A stretch of 64,000 nt of DNA from Antrihabitans stalagmiti (GCF_016482825.1 NZ_JAEMNV010000013.1:49586-113585), one strand, 5' to 3'; shown: positions 28,866 through 38,193, counted from the first letter of the stretch. Translations and numbers: made by a program. The notes: a model not told the origin generated them from the letters alone.

Positions 28866-29741
28866 GTGCAGCAGATCCTCAACGGCGTCTTCTCTGGCTC
28901 GATCTACGCGCTGTTCGCGATCGGGTTCACGCTGGTCTTCGGTGTCCTCGATCGGCTGAACCTTGCGCACTCGGCCGTGTTCACGGCGTCGGCATTCGTC
29001 GGCATCGAACTTGTCGTTCGCGGTGACCTGCCCATCTGGCTCGCCATACCCGCAGTCGCAGTGTTCGGCGCGATACTCGGGATCATCATCGAGCGCGTTG
29101 CATTCCGCCCGCTCGCCGATCGCAACGACGCGCATTTCGCAGGACTGATCTCGTCGATCGCCGTGGGCGGAATGTTCATCGCACTGCTGCAGGCCCGCTA
29201 CGGACCCGACACGCAGCGCTTCCCACCCGACACCTTCCCAGCAACCGCATTCGAATTCGCCGGTGCCCGAATCACGTTGCTGCAGATCGTGATACTCGGC
29301 GTCGCGTTCGGGCTGATGTTCGCTCTCGCCTACCTGGTCAACAGCACAGCACTCGGCAGGGCGATGCGGGCTGTCGCCGAGAGTCCGCGGGCAGCAAAGG
29401 TTCTCGGCATCAACGTCGACCGCGTGACGTCGACGACCTTCGCGTTGTCGTCAGCGCTCGGTGCGGTCGCCGGTGTGCTGCTCGCGTTGAACGTCAACAC
29501 CGCACGAATGGACATGGGCTTCGCCATCGAGTTGAAAGGACTTGCCGTCATCATCGTGGGCGGTATGGGATCGCTCCGCGGCGCCATGATCGGCGGACTG
29601 CTCCTCGGACTCACGGAAGTCTTTGCGGTGCAGTACATCGGGTCGTCGTGGCGCGACGTCATCGCATTCGGCCTGCTGTTCGCGATCTTGCTCGTCCGGC
29701 CGCAGGGCATGTTCGGCGTGCGTCGACTGCGGGAGGTCTGA
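28866..29741 (+). CDS. branched-chain amino acid-type ABC permease, LivH-like
   Basis: A 291-residue permease with about eight transmembrane helices: LNGVFSGSIYALFAIGFTLV at the start, the NLAHSAVFTASAFVG segment and the cytosolic EAA-like loop GRAMRAVAESPRAAKVLGI that docks on the ATPases. It starts at a GTG (28,866) and its TGA overlaps the ATG of the next gene by one base (TGATG), with GGGAGG inside the coding end. It forms the membrane channel with the LivM half of the following fusion protein. Confidence 0.93.
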   Translation: MQQILNGVFSGSIYALFAIGFTLVFGVLDRLNLAHSAVFTASAFVGIELVVRGDLPIWLAIPAVAVFGAILGIIIERVAFRPLADRNDAHFAGLISSIAVGGMFIALLQARYGPDTQRFPPDTFPATAFEFAGARITLLQIVILGVAFGLMFALAYLVNSTALGRAMRAVAESPRAAKVLGINVDRVTSTTFALSSALGAVAGVLLALNVNTARMDMGFAIELKGLAVIIVGGMGSLRGAMIGGLLLGLTEVFAVQYIGSSWRDVIAFGLLFAILLVRPQGMFGVRRLREV

Positions 29742-31423
29742 TGTTCGCGGCGCCGCTGTTCTCCAACTACACCGCGACGGTCACGCTGATCGCTCTGACG
29801 GCGATCTTCGCCTACTCCTACTACGCCGTACTGATCGCGGGACAGCTGAGTCTCGGGCAAGCCGGAATTGCCTCCCTAGGCGGCTTCAGTGCGACCCTCG
29901 TCGTACCGGACGAGCCGATCGCAGGTCTGTCGCCGCTCGTCGTCGGCGTTCCGGTCGGCATGGCTGTCGGTGCGGTCGCGGCCTTCATCCTCGGTCTGCC
30001 CGTGATGCGACTGCGTGGGGTGTTTCTCGCGATCGCGACGCTCGGCTTCGGCGAAGTCGTCCGGATCGTGCTGATCAACATGTCGTGGACCGGTGGCGCG
30101 CAAGGTATTCGGGTACCGAAGTTGGTGACACCGAGCATCGCCTGGATCGCCTTGGCCGTCGTCGCATACGGGTTCTGGCGGCTCGGCCCGTCGCGTCTCG
30201 GCAGCGCGTTCGCCGCGATCCGTGAGGACGAACTCGCCGCGCGCGCAATGGGCATCGACGTCAGCAGACACCGGATGATCGCCTTCGTCACCTCCGGCGC
30301 CGTTGTCGGTTTGTACGGCGTTCTCGTGTCCTACTTCTCCCGGCTGATCACCCCCGACGACTTCGGATTCGCAACTGCCGTCGACGGTTTGGTGACCGCC
30401 GTGGTCGGTGGCTCGCTGCTGTTCGTCGGCCCACTGCTCGGCAGCGCCTTCTTCACGCTACTGCCGGAGATTCAGCGAGCGGCAGGCATCGAAGCAGGCT
30501 GGATTCGGCCGTTCATCTCGAGCACGCTGCTGCTTGTCGTGATCCTGTTCCTACCCGGCGGACTGTCGAGTCTTGTTCCACGCCTGTACAAACCGAAGGT
30601 CGCACGCGACTCCGCGCCACCCGAGCTCACGCCGCTACCCGAGCCCGGCGCGCCGATACTGCAACTCTCCGGACTCGGCAAGGACTACGGCGGCGTCCAC
30701 GCTGTCCGCGATATCGACCTCGAGATCCGCAGCGGCGACGTGCTGGGGCTGATCGGACCGAACGGTGCAGGCAAGACCACGCTGGTCAACATGATCAGTG
30801 GACTTGTGGAACCGACAAGCGGGTCGGGCACGGTCCTCGGCTGCACGTTGGGGAACCCGGCGACAGCGCACAGGTTCGCCGTCGCCGGTGTTGCCCGAAC
30901 CTTCCAGCAGGCCAAGCTGTTCGACCGGTTGACGGTGCTGGAGAACGTCGTCGTCGGCACCCATGTCGTCAGCAAGCCGACGTTCCTGCGCCGCCTGCTC
31001 TTGCTACCGTCCGCACGTCGTGACGAACGCCGTGCGCTGGCGCAGGCGAGCGCGCAGTTGGGCCGCGTCGGGTTGGTCGACAAAGCCGGCGTCCGAGCCA
31101 AACAACTGTCGTTCGGCGACCGGCGGCGGCTGGAAATCGCGCGTGCTCTCGCCGCACATCCAACCCTGCTGATTCTCGACGAACCAGCCGCAGGCATGAA
31201 CCACGTCGAGGCCGTCGAACTGTCGGACCTGATCGGTTCCCTTGCCGCGGACGGCATCACGATCCTGTTGATCGAACACAACGTCGGCATGGTGTTGCGG
31301 ACGTGCAGCCGCATCGTCGTACTCGACTTCGGCGCGGTCATCGCGCACGGCACACCTGACGAAATCGCTGCCGATCCCGCCGTGATCGAGGCCTACCTCG
31401 GCTCGGAAGGCAGCCCAACATGA
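29741..31423 (+). CDS. fused LivM-type permease and LivG-type ATPase
   Basis: One 560-residue polypeptide joins two subunits normally encoded separately. Residues 1 to about 290 form a LivM-like permease (ALTAIFAYSYYAVLIAGQLS, AAIREDELAARAMGIDVSRH as the EAA loop). A Pro/Glu-rich linker (PPELTPLPEPGAPI) leads to a LivG-like ATPase with Walker A GPNGAGKTTLVNM, Q-loop, signature-like KQLSFGDRRRLEIARAL (C-motif SFGDR in place of SGGQ) and Walker B LLILDEPAAGMNH. ATG 29,741 is preceded by GGGAGG. The frame is uninterrupted so the fusion is not an artefact of my reading. LivM-LivG fusions occur in several actinobacteria and proteobacteria. Confidence 0.93.
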   Translation: MFAAPLFSNYTATVTLIALTAIFAYSYYAVLIAGQLSLGQAGIASLGGFSATLVVPDEPIAGLSPLVVGVPVGMAVGAVAAFILGLPVMRLRGVFLAIATLGFGEVVRIVLINMSWTGGAQGIRVPKLVTPSIAWIALAVVAYGFWRLGPSRLGSAFAAIREDELAARAMGIDVSRHRMIAFVTSGAVVGLYGVLVSYFSRLITPDDFGFATAVDGLVTAVVGGSLLFVGPLLGSAFFTLLPEIQRAAGIEAGWIRPFISSTLLLVVILFLPGGLSSLVPRLYKPKVARDSAPPELTPLPEPGAPILQLSGLGKDYGGVHAVRDIDLEIRSGDVLGLIGPNGAGKTTLVNMISGLVEPTSGSGTVLGCTLGNPATAHRFAVAGVARTFQQAKLFDRLTVLENVVVGTHVVSKPTFLRRLLLLPSARRDERRALAQASAQLGRVGLVDKAGVRAKQLSFGDRRRLEIARALAAHPTLLILDEPAAGMNHVEAVELSDLIGSLAADGITILLIEHNVGMVLRTCSRIVVLDFGAVIAHGTPDEIAADPAVIEAYLGSEGSPT

Positions 31424-32133
31424 CCGAACCCGTCCTGTCCGTCGAGGCGATCAGCGTGTCCTACGGCCGAATTCGCGCCGTCGAGAACGTCACGTTCGCA
31501 GTACCGGCCGGTGGTCTCGTCACCCTGGTCGGCGCCAACGGCGCAGGCAAGACGTCGGTACTCAGCGGGGTATCGGGGCTGGTGAAACTGCGGTCGGGCA
31601 GAGTTCGTTTCGAAGGCTCCGACGTCACCAAATGGTCGGCCCACAAACTGGTGAAGGCGGGGTTGGTCGGCGTACCCGAAGGTCGCGAAATCCTCGCGGC
31701 AATGACCGTGCACGAGAACTTGCTACTCGGCGGCTGGCACAGACGCCGCAGCGCAGCCACCACGATCGACGAGATGTACCAACGCTTTCCGGTGCTCGCT
31801 CAGCGGCGCGACCTCTCTGCAGGATCTTTGTCCGGCGGCGAGCAGCAGATGCTTGCAATCGCTCGCGCACTCGTCGCGAAGCCGACCGTGCTGCTGATGG
31901 ACGAACCTTCCATGGGCCTCGCGCCTCTGGTAGTCGACGAGATCTTTCGCGTCATCGCCGAAATTCGGTCCAGTGGAACAACAGTCGTGCTGGTCGAACA
32001 GAACGCACGCCGCGCGCTTCGCGTCGCCGACTACGGCTACGTGATGGAAACCGGCTCGATCACCCAGGAGGGTCCGGCGGCGGACCTGATCGCCGACCAA
32101 CGCATCGTTTCGGCATACCTCGGGCTCGACTGA
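31420..32133 (+). CDS. branched-chain amino acid-type ABC ATPase, LivF-like
   Basis: A 237-residue ATPase, second nucleotide-binding subunit of the importer. Walker A GANGAGKTSVLSGVSG, Q-loop, signature LSGGEQQMLAIARAL and Walker B VLLMDEPSMGLAP are complete; LVEQNARRALRVADYGYVME is the usual H-loop-side sequence (with Gln for His, as typical for LivF). It overlaps the previous gene by four bases (ATGA). Last gene of the operon; 64 bases separate it from the cupin gene. Confidence 0.95.
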   Translation: MTEPVLSVEAISVSYGRIRAVENVTFAVPAGGLVTLVGANGAGKTSVLSGVSGLVKLRSGRVRFEGSDVTKWSAHKLVKAGLVGVPEGREILAAMTVHENLLLGGWHRRRSAATTIDEMYQRFPVLAQRRDLSAGSLSGGEQQMLAIARALVAKPTVLLMDEPSMGLAPLVVDEIFRVIAEIRSSGTTVVLVEQNARRALRVADYGYVMETGSITQEGPAADLIADQRIVSAYLGLD

Positions 32134-32197
32134 TCCGCCCCTGCTCGATGGCGCGGAAAGCCGTGTGAATCCAACTCCGGTGGCGCACTATGTCTGC

Positions 32198-32656
32198 ATG
32201 CGATCACCGTTACGAATTGCCCTCGCAGCCGCTGCGACCACTGCACTCACCTCGACCGCCGCGTTCGGCCTTTGCCTGACCGCGGGGACCGCCGCGGCGA
32301 CACCGAGTTCGGGGGTGACGGCGCAGATCCTCGGCCAGGTGACCATCGCAGACAAGGACTACATCCTGCGTCAGATCACCATCGCGCCCGGCGGCACGAC
32401 CGGCTGGCATTTCCACGACGGCACGTTGTATGCCCTGATCACCAGCGGGACGCTCAGCCACTACAAATCCGATTGCAGCGTCGACGGTATCTACAACGCG
32501 GGCGCAACCCTTGTCGAACCGAGCGGCCCGGGCCACGTGCATATCGGAAACAACTCGGCGACGACTCCACTCGTTCTTCAGGTGGTCTACGTCAACCCGG
32601 CTGGAAGTCCACTTTCCGAGGATGCGGCCGCGCCGAGCTGCGAGCTTCCCAAATAG
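32198..32656 (+). CDS. secreted cupin-domain protein
   Basis: A 152-residue protein with an Ala-rich signal peptide (IALAAAATTALTSTAAFGLC then TAGTAAATPSS) and a single cupin barrel: GGTTGWHFHDGTLYALITSG contains the His-His-Glu-like metal motif (here H-F-H-D), and GPGHVHIGNNS the second motif His residues. Two cysteines (SDCSVDG, PSCELPK) could form a disulfide. Start placed at ATG 32,198; a GTG at 32,165 would add 11 residues before the signal peptide. No enzymatic role can be given; it could store or sense a small ligand outside the cell. Confidence 0.8.
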   Translation: MRSPLRIALAAAATTALTSTAAFGLCLTAGTAAATPSSGVTAQILGQVTIADKDYILRQITIAPGGTTGWHFHDGTLYALITSGTLSHYKSDCSVDGIYNAGATLVEPSGPGHVHIGNNSATTPLVLQVVYVNPAGSPLSEDAAAPSCELPK

Positions 32657-32699
32657 GCCCGGCAGTGCGTCGGCGCCGATCTGTCAGTAGGTTGGCGAG

Positions 32700-33878
32700 A
32701 TGAGTGAGGCAAAGGCGCTGACCGTCGACGAGCTGTTCGCCATCGATTCGCTGCTCCAACCGGAGGAGCGCGAAATCCAGCAGACAGTGCGGAAGTTCGC
32801 TGCCGAGCACATCCGTCCGCACATCGCGGATTGGTTCGAGAACGCCACCTTCCCGGTCAAGGAGCTGGCGCCGGAGTTCGGCAAACTCGGGCTGTTCGGC
32901 ATGCATCTGGAGGGCTACGGTTGCGCCGGCACGTCTGCGACCGCGTACGGCATCGCGTGTATGGAGATCGAGGCTGCCGATTCCGGCGCGCGCAGCATGA
33001 TCTCCGTGCAGGGCTCGCTCGCAATGACGGCGATCTACAAGTACGGCTCCGAGGAACAGAAGCAGCAGTGGCTGCCACGTATGGCTGCGGGCGAGGTTCT
33101 CGGCTGCTTCGGCCTCACCGAACCCGACTTCGGATCCAACCCTGGCGGCATGCGGACGCGCGCTCGCCGCGACGGCTCCGACTGGGTCCTCAACGGTTCG
33201 AAGATGTGGATCACCAACGGGACGGTTGCCGACGTTGCCATCGTCTGGGCACAGACGGACGACAAGATCCGCGGGTTCATCGTCCCAACCGACTCCCCCG
33301 GTTTCCAAGCACGCGAGATGCACAAGAAGTTGTCATTGCGTGCATCGATCACGGCGGAACTGTCGTTCGACGACATCCGTCTTCCCGAGGACGCGATGCT
33401 GCCCGACGCGCGCGGCCTTGCCGGTCCGCTCGGCTGTCTCAGCGAAGCTCGGTTCGGCATCATCTTCGGATCGATGGGAGCAGCACGCGACTGCCTGCAG
33501 GCGGCAATCGAATACGCCCGGACCCGTGAGGTTTTCGACAAACCACTCGCCGCGTATCAGCTGACCCAGGCGAAGATCGCCGACATGGCCGTCGAACTCG
33601 GCAAGGGTCAACTGCTCGCCCTGCATCTCGGTCGATTGAAGGATCAGGACAAGCTGCGCCCCGAGCAGGTCAGCGTCGGCAAGCTGAACAACACGCGAGA
33701 AGCGATCGAAATCGCCCGCACCTGCCGCACCATATTGGGCGCCAACGGCATAACCCTCGAGTATCCGGTGCTGCGGCATGCGAACAACCTGGAGTCGGTG
33801 CTCACTTACGAAGGTACGGCCGAGGTCCATCAGTTGGTGATCGGTCAGGCGCTGACGGGGTCGTCCGCATTCAGGTAG
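32700..33878 (+). CDS. acyl-CoA dehydrogenase, probably glutaryl-CoA dehydrogenase
   Basis: A 392-residue flavoenzyme. Features shared with glutaryl-CoA dehydrogenases: SGARSMISVQGSLAMTAIYK with the substrate-binding Arg, GCFGLTEPDFGSNPGGM, WVLNGSKMWITNGTVAD, and the catalytic Glu in LTYEGTAEVHQLVIGQALTG. This would put it in lysine/tryptophan degradation, oxidatively decarboxylating glutaryl-CoA to crotonyl-CoA. The ATG at 32,700 is 44 bases after the cupin stop. Its TAG is directly followed by palindromic repeat copy C, shared with the convergent cbs gene. Other short-chain acyl-CoA dehydrogenases are the alternative. Confidence 0.85.
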   Translation: MSEAKALTVDELFAIDSLLQPEEREIQQTVRKFAAEHIRPHIADWFENATFPVKELAPEFGKLGLFGMHLEGYGCAGTSATAYGIACMEIEAADSGARSMISVQGSLAMTAIYKYGSEEQKQQWLPRMAAGEVLGCFGLTEPDFGSNPGGMRTRARRDGSDWVLNGSKMWITNGTVADVAIVWAQTDDKIRGFIVPTDSPGFQAREMHKKLSLRASITAELSFDDIRLPEDAMLPDARGLAGPLGCLSEARFGIIFGSMGAARDCLQAAIEYARTREVFDKPLAAYQLTQAKIADMAVELGKGQLLALHLGRLKDQDKLRPEQVSVGKLNNTREAIEIARTCRTILGANGITLEYPVLRHANNLESVLTYEGTAEVHQLVIGQALTGSSAFR

Positions 33879-33947
33879 GGCGCTGCGCGCCTTGTGAGTC
33901 TTTCTTCAGGGCGGGCGCTCCGGAAGGACTCACGAGCGCGTAGCGCC
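33878..33947. repeat. palindromic 3'-end repeat, copy C (bidirectional terminator)
   Basis: Starts with the last base of the TAG (GGGCGCTGCGCGCCTTGTGA) and contains the partner GGAAGGACTCACGAGCGCG. The arms are less perfect than in copy B. The TGA stop of the convergent cbs gene (33,930-33,932) lies within the CTCACGAG core. Confidence 0.82.
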
Positions 33948-35324
33948 TTCGCTGAGGAATCCGAGCAGATCGTGTCGGGTGATCACGCCTACAGGCTTGC
34001 CGTCGTCGACGACCATCAGTGCATCGGTGTCGCCGAGCGCTTTGGTCGCCGCACTGACGGGCTCACCGGAACCGATCAGCGGGAACGGCGCACTCATGTG
34101 CTTGGCGACCGAATCCGCAAGTGATGCACGGCCTTCGAACACTGCCGACAGCAGATCGCGCTCGGAGACACTGCCCTGAACCTCGCCAGCCATCACCGGC
34201 GGTTCGGCGCCGACGACCGGCATCTGCGAGACGCCGTACTCACGCAGAATTTCGATCGCATCGCGCAGTGTCTCGGACGGATGGGTGTGCACCAGATCGG
34301 GCAGCTTGCCCGTCTTGCCACGGACCACGTCGCCGACGGTCGACTCGTTCGCCTTGCCGTCGAGCGGGCTCCGCAGGAAACCGTACGACGACATCCATTT
34401 GTCGTTGAAGATCTTCGACAGATAGCCACGGCCACCGTCGGGAAGCAGCACTACGACAAGCGCATCCGGGCCTTCACGCTCGGCGACCTCGATCGCTGCG
34501 ACGACGGCCATGCCACACGAGCCACCGACAAGCAGACCCTCTTCGCGCGCTAGGCGCCGGGTCATCTCGAAGGAATCGGCGTCGGATACCGCGATGATTT
34601 CGTCGGGTATCGAGGCGTCGTACGCGGTCGGCCAGAAGTCTTCGCCGACGCCCTCGACGAGATACGGACGCCCTGTTCCACCCGAGTACACCGACCCTTC
34701 CGGATCGGCTCCGACGACCTTCACCTTGCCGCCGGAAACCTCTTTGAGGTAGCGGCCGGCGCCCGAGATCGTGCCACCGGTACCGACACCCGCGACGAAG
34801 TGGGTGATCTTGCCGTCGGTGTCGTTCCAGATCTCCGGACCGGTTGTCTCGTAATGACTCTCGGGTCCGGCGGGGTTGGAGTACTGGTCGGGCTTCCAGG
34901 CACCCTCGATCTCGGTGACCAGGCGGTCGGACACGTTGTAGTAGCTGTCGGGGTGCTCGGGTGCGACGGCGGTCGGGCAGACGACAACCTCGGCGCCGTA
35001 GGCCTTGAGGACGTTTCGCTTGTCTTCGCTCACCTTGTCGGGACAGACGAACACACATTTGTAGCCGCGCTGCTGCGCGACGAGCGCAAGCCCGATACCG
35101 GTGTTGCCCGACGTCGGCTCGACGATCGTGCCGCCCGGCTTCAATGCACCCGACGCTTCGGCCGCGTCGACCATCTTGACCGCGATGCGGTCCTTCGAGC
35201 TGCCACCCGGATTGAGGTACTCGACCTTCGCCGCGACGAGGCCGGCACCGGAGCCGACAACCGACGAAAGTTTGACCAACGGGGTGTTGCCGATGAGATC
35301 GACGACGTGATCTGCGATGCGCAT
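33930..35324 (-). CDS. cbs: cystathionine beta-synthase
   Basis: PLP enzyme joining serine (or O-acetylserine) and homocysteine to cystathionine in reverse transsulfuration. The 464-residue protein has a catalytic domain with the PLP lysine in LNPGGSSKDRIAVKM, EPTSGNTGIGLALVA, and AGVGTGGTISGAGRYLKE. A C-terminal pair of CBS domains (around residues 340-460; DAIEILREYGVSQMPVVG, LMVVDDGKPVGVITRHDLL) could bind an adenosyl ligand. No N-terminal heme domain, as in mycobacteria. ATG 35,324 follows a G-rich site. Its C-terminal residues TRS and stop are encoded in the palindromic repeat. Divergent from the SGNH hydrolase gene. Confidence 0.94.
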   Translation of the reverse strand: MRIADHVVDLIGNTPLVKLSSVVGSGAGLVAAKVEYLNPGGSSKDRIAVKMVDAAEASGALKPGGTIVEPTSGNTGIGLALVAQQRGYKCVFVCPDKVSEDKRNVLKAYGAEVVVCPTAVAPEHPDSYYNVSDRLVTEIEGAWKPDQYSNPAGPESHYETTGPEIWNDTDGKITHFVAGVGTGGTISGAGRYLKEVSGGKVKVVGADPEGSVYSGGTGRPYLVEGVGEDFWPTAYDASIPDEIIAVSDADSFEMTRRLAREEGLLVGGSCGMAVVAAIEVAEREGPDALVVVLLPDGGRGYLSKIFNDKWMSSYGFLRSPLDGKANESTVGDVVRGKTGKLPDLVHTHPSETLRDAIEILREYGVSQMPVVGAEPPVMAGEVQGSVSERDLLSAVFEGRASLADSVAKHMSAPFPLIGSGEPVSAATKALGDTDALMVVDDGKPVGVITRHDLLGFLSEGATRS

Positions 35325-35420
35325 ACCCCCATCGTCCCAGAGCGTCGGATGCCACACGTGCGCAGGCGGTGAGAAAGCGGCTAAATTTGTTATGCACGAC
35401 CGAATCGAAGGGGTACACCG

Positions 35421-36395
35421 ATGGCTGTGCGCAGCTGGCGAACAGCGGCCAAAACAGGCGCCGCCACCGTCGTCGCCGGTTCGGGCGCCGGGACGGCGTC
35501 ATGGGCGGCATACAAACATCTGATGTCGCAGGCGTCGGCCGCAAGGAGCGTCATCGGCCGCAACACGGCAAAACCGCCGGAGGCAGACGGTATCTACACG
35601 GCCGGCTGCGAAGCGCCCGAGCGCTGGCACACGGGATCGCACGCCGATCTGCATCTGATGATCTTCGGCGACTCCACGGCCGCGGGGCTCGGTTGTGTCA
35701 GCGCTGACGAAGTGCCTGGTGTCCGCGTTGCTCGCGGTCTCGCCGAAGAGACCGCCAAGCGAATCAGGCTCAGCACCAAGGCGATACAGGGCGCCACCTC
35801 GAAAGGTCTCAAAGGCCAGGTCGGCGCGATGTTCATCGCTGGACCGCCACCGGACGCGTCGGTCATTCTGATCGGAGCAAACGACGTCACCAAGAAACAC
35901 TCGGTGCGACGTTCCGCGGAGCGGGTCGGCGACGCGGTGCGGCGACTGCGCGCAAGCGGTAGCGTTGTCGTCGTAGGCACGTGTCCCGACCTCGGCGTTG
36001 TGAGCGCAATCCCGCAGCCGCTACGGACCGTCGTCCGTGAATGGGGCCTGCTGCTCGCGAGGGCCCAGTCCGCCGAGATCCTGGCTGCTGGTGGGCATCC
36101 CGTCGCGATGGCCGACCTTCTTGCCCCCGAATTTCTCGCCGCGCCCGATCGTATGTTCTCTGCCGACGGCTTTCACCCATCGGCAGCGGGCTACGAATTG
36201 GCCGCCCATCAGATACTGCCGGTGCTCGCGGCGGCGCTCGGAGAATGGCACGGCGGCCCGTTACCGACGCTGCCCGTCGTATCCGACGTTGCCGAAGGAC
36301 GCAGGCTTGCAACCCGCTTGACGACCACCGCCGACCGTTTCCTCCGGCAGCGCGACGAGCGTCGAAACGAGCACCGTAATCTCGTAACCGAGTAG
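35421..36395 (+). CDS. SGNH/GDSL-family hydrolase (Rv1075c-like)
   Basis: A 324-residue esterase of the SGNH superfamily. The four blocks are readable: block I nucleophile GDSTAAGLG, Gly in block II, Asn in VILIGANDVTKK (block III) and the Asp-x-x-His pair in SADGFHPSAAGYEL (block V). An N-terminal hydrophobic segment with Gly/Ala (AKTGAATVVAGSGAGTASWA) suggests membrane association or export. Substrates could be lipids or acetylated sugars. ATG 35,421. Neighbour of the thiolase, as in mycobacteria. Confidence 0.9.
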   Translation: MAVRSWRTAAKTGAATVVAGSGAGTASWAAYKHLMSQASAARSVIGRNTAKPPEADGIYTAGCEAPERWHTGSHADLHLMIFGDSTAAGLGCVSADEVPGVRVARGLAEETAKRIRLSTKAIQGATSKGLKGQVGAMFIAGPPPDASVILIGANDVTKKHSVRRSAERVGDAVRRLRASGSVVVVGTCPDLGVVSAIPQPLRTVVREWGLLLARAQSAEILAAGGHPVAMADLLAPEFLAAPDRMFSADGFHPSAAGYELAAHQILPVLAAALGEWHGGPLPTLPVVSDVAEGRRLATRLTTTADRFLRQRDERRNEHRNLVTE

Positions 36396-36461
36396 TTCAC
36401 AAGCAAGTGACGAACACGCTGTAGTCCGCACGCCGGTCCCCAAGCTCGAGGAGTTGCGATC

Positions 36462-37679
36462 ATGCCCGAAGCCGTCATCGTTTCCGTTGCCCGTTCCCCG
36501 ATCGGCCGCGCTGGTAAGGGGTCGCTCGTGTCGATGCGCGGCGACGACCTGACCGCTCAGATGATCCGTGCTGCCCTCGACAAGGTTCCCGAGCTCGACC
36601 CGACCGAGATCGACGACCTGCTGCTCGGCTGCGGTCTGCCCGGCGGCGAGCAGGGCAACAACCTGGCGCGCATCGTCGCGATCCAGCTCGGCTACGACTT
36701 CCTGCCCGGTACGACGATCACCCGCTACTGTTCGTCGTCGCTGCAGACCACACGCATGGCGTTGCACGCCATCAAGGCCGGCGAAGGCGACGTCTTCATC
36801 TCGGCGGGTGTCGAGACGGTGTCGAGCTTCGGCCGCGGCACCTCCGACTCCTGGCCGGACACCCACAACCCCCTGTTCGCCGATGCTGCGGCTCGCACCG
36901 CGACGGCCGCGCAGGGTGGCGTCACCTGGCACGACCCGCGTGAAGACGGCGTCATCCCCGACGCGTACATCGCCATGGGACAGACGGCCGAGAACGTCGC
37001 CCAGCTCACCGGGATCTCTCGCGAAGAGCAGGACCACTGGGGCGTCCGCTCGCAGAACCGCGCCGAAGAGGCGATCAACAGCGGCCACTTCGACCGTGAG
37101 ATCACACCGGTCACCCTCGCCGACGGCACGGTCGTCAGCAAGGACGACGGCCCCCGCGCGGGCACGACCTACGAGAAGATCTCGCAGCTCAAGCCGGTCT
37201 TCCGGCCGGACGGCACCATCACGGCCGGCAACGCGTGCCCGCTCAACGACGGTGCCGCTGCGCTGATCATCATGAGCGACACAAAGGCCAAGGAACTCGG
37301 CCTCACGCCGCTCGCCCGCGTCGTGTCGACAGCCGTCACCGGTCTGTCCCCCGAGATCATGGGCCTCGGTCCCATCGAGGCCTCGAAGAAGGCGCTCGCC
37401 CTCGCAGGCAAGACGATCGACGACATCGACCTCGTCGAGATCAACGAAGCCTTCGCCGTTCAGGTGATCGGGTCCGCTCGCGAACTGAAGATCGACGAAG
37501 ACAAGCTCAACGTCTCCGGCGGCGCGATCGCGCTCGGCCATCCGTTCGGCATGACGGGCGCTCGCATCACCGCGACGCTGCTGAACAACCTGCAGACCTA
37601 CGACAAGCAGTTCGGCCTCGAGACCATGTGCGTCGGCGGCGGCCAGGGTATGGCGATGGTGTTGGAGCGCCTTTCCTGA
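36462..37679 (+). CDS. acetyl-CoA C-acyltransferase (thiolase, FadA3-like)
   Basis: A 405-residue thiolase for beta-oxidation or acetoacetyl-CoA chemistry. The nucleophilic Cys lies in TITRYCSSSLQTTRM, the His/Cys acid-base residues in GGAIALGHPFGMTGAR and MCVGGGQGMAM, and NEAFAVQVIG is the NEAF motif. ATG 36,462 with GAGGAGTTGCG upstream. A long hairpin (37,690-37,751) follows and ends the gene. In mycobacteria fadA3 takes the same position. Confidence 0.94.
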   Translation: MPEAVIVSVARSPIGRAGKGSLVSMRGDDLTAQMIRAALDKVPELDPTEIDDLLLGCGLPGGEQGNNLARIVAIQLGYDFLPGTTITRYCSSSLQTTRMALHAIKAGEGDVFISAGVETVSSFGRGTSDSWPDTHNPLFADAAARTATAAQGGVTWHDPREDGVIPDAYIAMGQTAENVAQLTGISREEQDHWGVRSQNRAEEAINSGHFDREITPVTLADGTVVSKDDGPRAGTTYEKISQLKPVFRPDGTITAGNACPLNDGAAALIIMSDTKAKELGLTPLARVVSTAVTGLSPEIMGLGPIEASKKALALAGKTIDDIDLVEINEAFAVQVIGSARELKIDEDKLNVSGGAIALGHPFGMTGARITATLLNNLQTYDKQFGLETMCVGGGQGMAMVLERLS

Positions 37680-37689
37680 GTAGCGCGCA

Positions 37690-37751
37690 GTCGAGCGCAT
37701 AGCTGTTCAGGTTTCGCGAGCCGAATCCGCATGAACAGCTATGCGCTCGAC
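37690..37751. terminator. long bidirectional hairpin terminator
   Basis: Perfect 20-base arms (GTCGAGCGCATAGCTGTTCA and its complement at 37,732-37,751) enclose a 22-base centre which itself can pair (GGTTTCG with CGAATCC, one mismatch). It closes the convergent thiolase and DUF1330 genes. Confidence 0.85.
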
Positions 37752-37758
37752 GTGTGTC

Positions 37759-38085
37759 TCAGGCCGTGACGAGCACATCGGTCGCACGATGATCGGCGTC
37801 GACGCCTTCGATCAGGAAGGCGTCGCCGTCGGAGTTGTCGGTCCGCAGGTGCAGGATGTCGCGGTATGCGGCGGAGTCGTACCAGCCCTCGGCATGCTCG
37901 GCGTCGGGAAACGCGATGACGATGAGCGTTCCGTGCCACTCACCTTCGGTGATCTTCGGCGTTCCGCCGTGGATGAGGAACTTGCCCTCGAACGGCGCGA
38001 GGGTTGCGTCGATCCGCTGCAGGTATTCGACGATCCCATCGCCGAGCTGAACGTTGGTCAGGTTGGCTACGGCGTAAGCAGTCAT
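37759..38085 (-). CDS. DUF1330 domain-containing protein
   Basis: A 108-residue single-domain protein with a ferredoxin-like dimeric alpha/beta-barrel fold expected for DUF1330: YAVANLTNVQLGDGIVEYLQ at the N-terminus, FLIHGGTPKITEGEWHGTLI and the FPDAEHAEGWYDSAAYRDI segment. Function not known; members are often single small cytosolic proteins. ATG 38,085. Separated from the Bax-inhibitor-1 gene by that gene's terminator, so probably its own unit. Confidence 0.85.
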   Translation of the reverse strand: MTAYAVANLTNVQLGDGIVEYLQRIDATLAPFEGKFLIHGGTPKITEGEWHGTLIVIAFPDAEHAEGWYDSAAYRDILHLRTDNSDGDAFLIEGVDADHRATDVLVTA

Positions 38086-38193
38086 TGTGTTCGTCCTTGA
38101 TCCATCGATTCGAAACCACTTTCTGACACTCTCGATCGTGGTCGAACCAGGTAGATCAGGCGATTACCTCCCAGGTAAGCGAACCAAGACATA

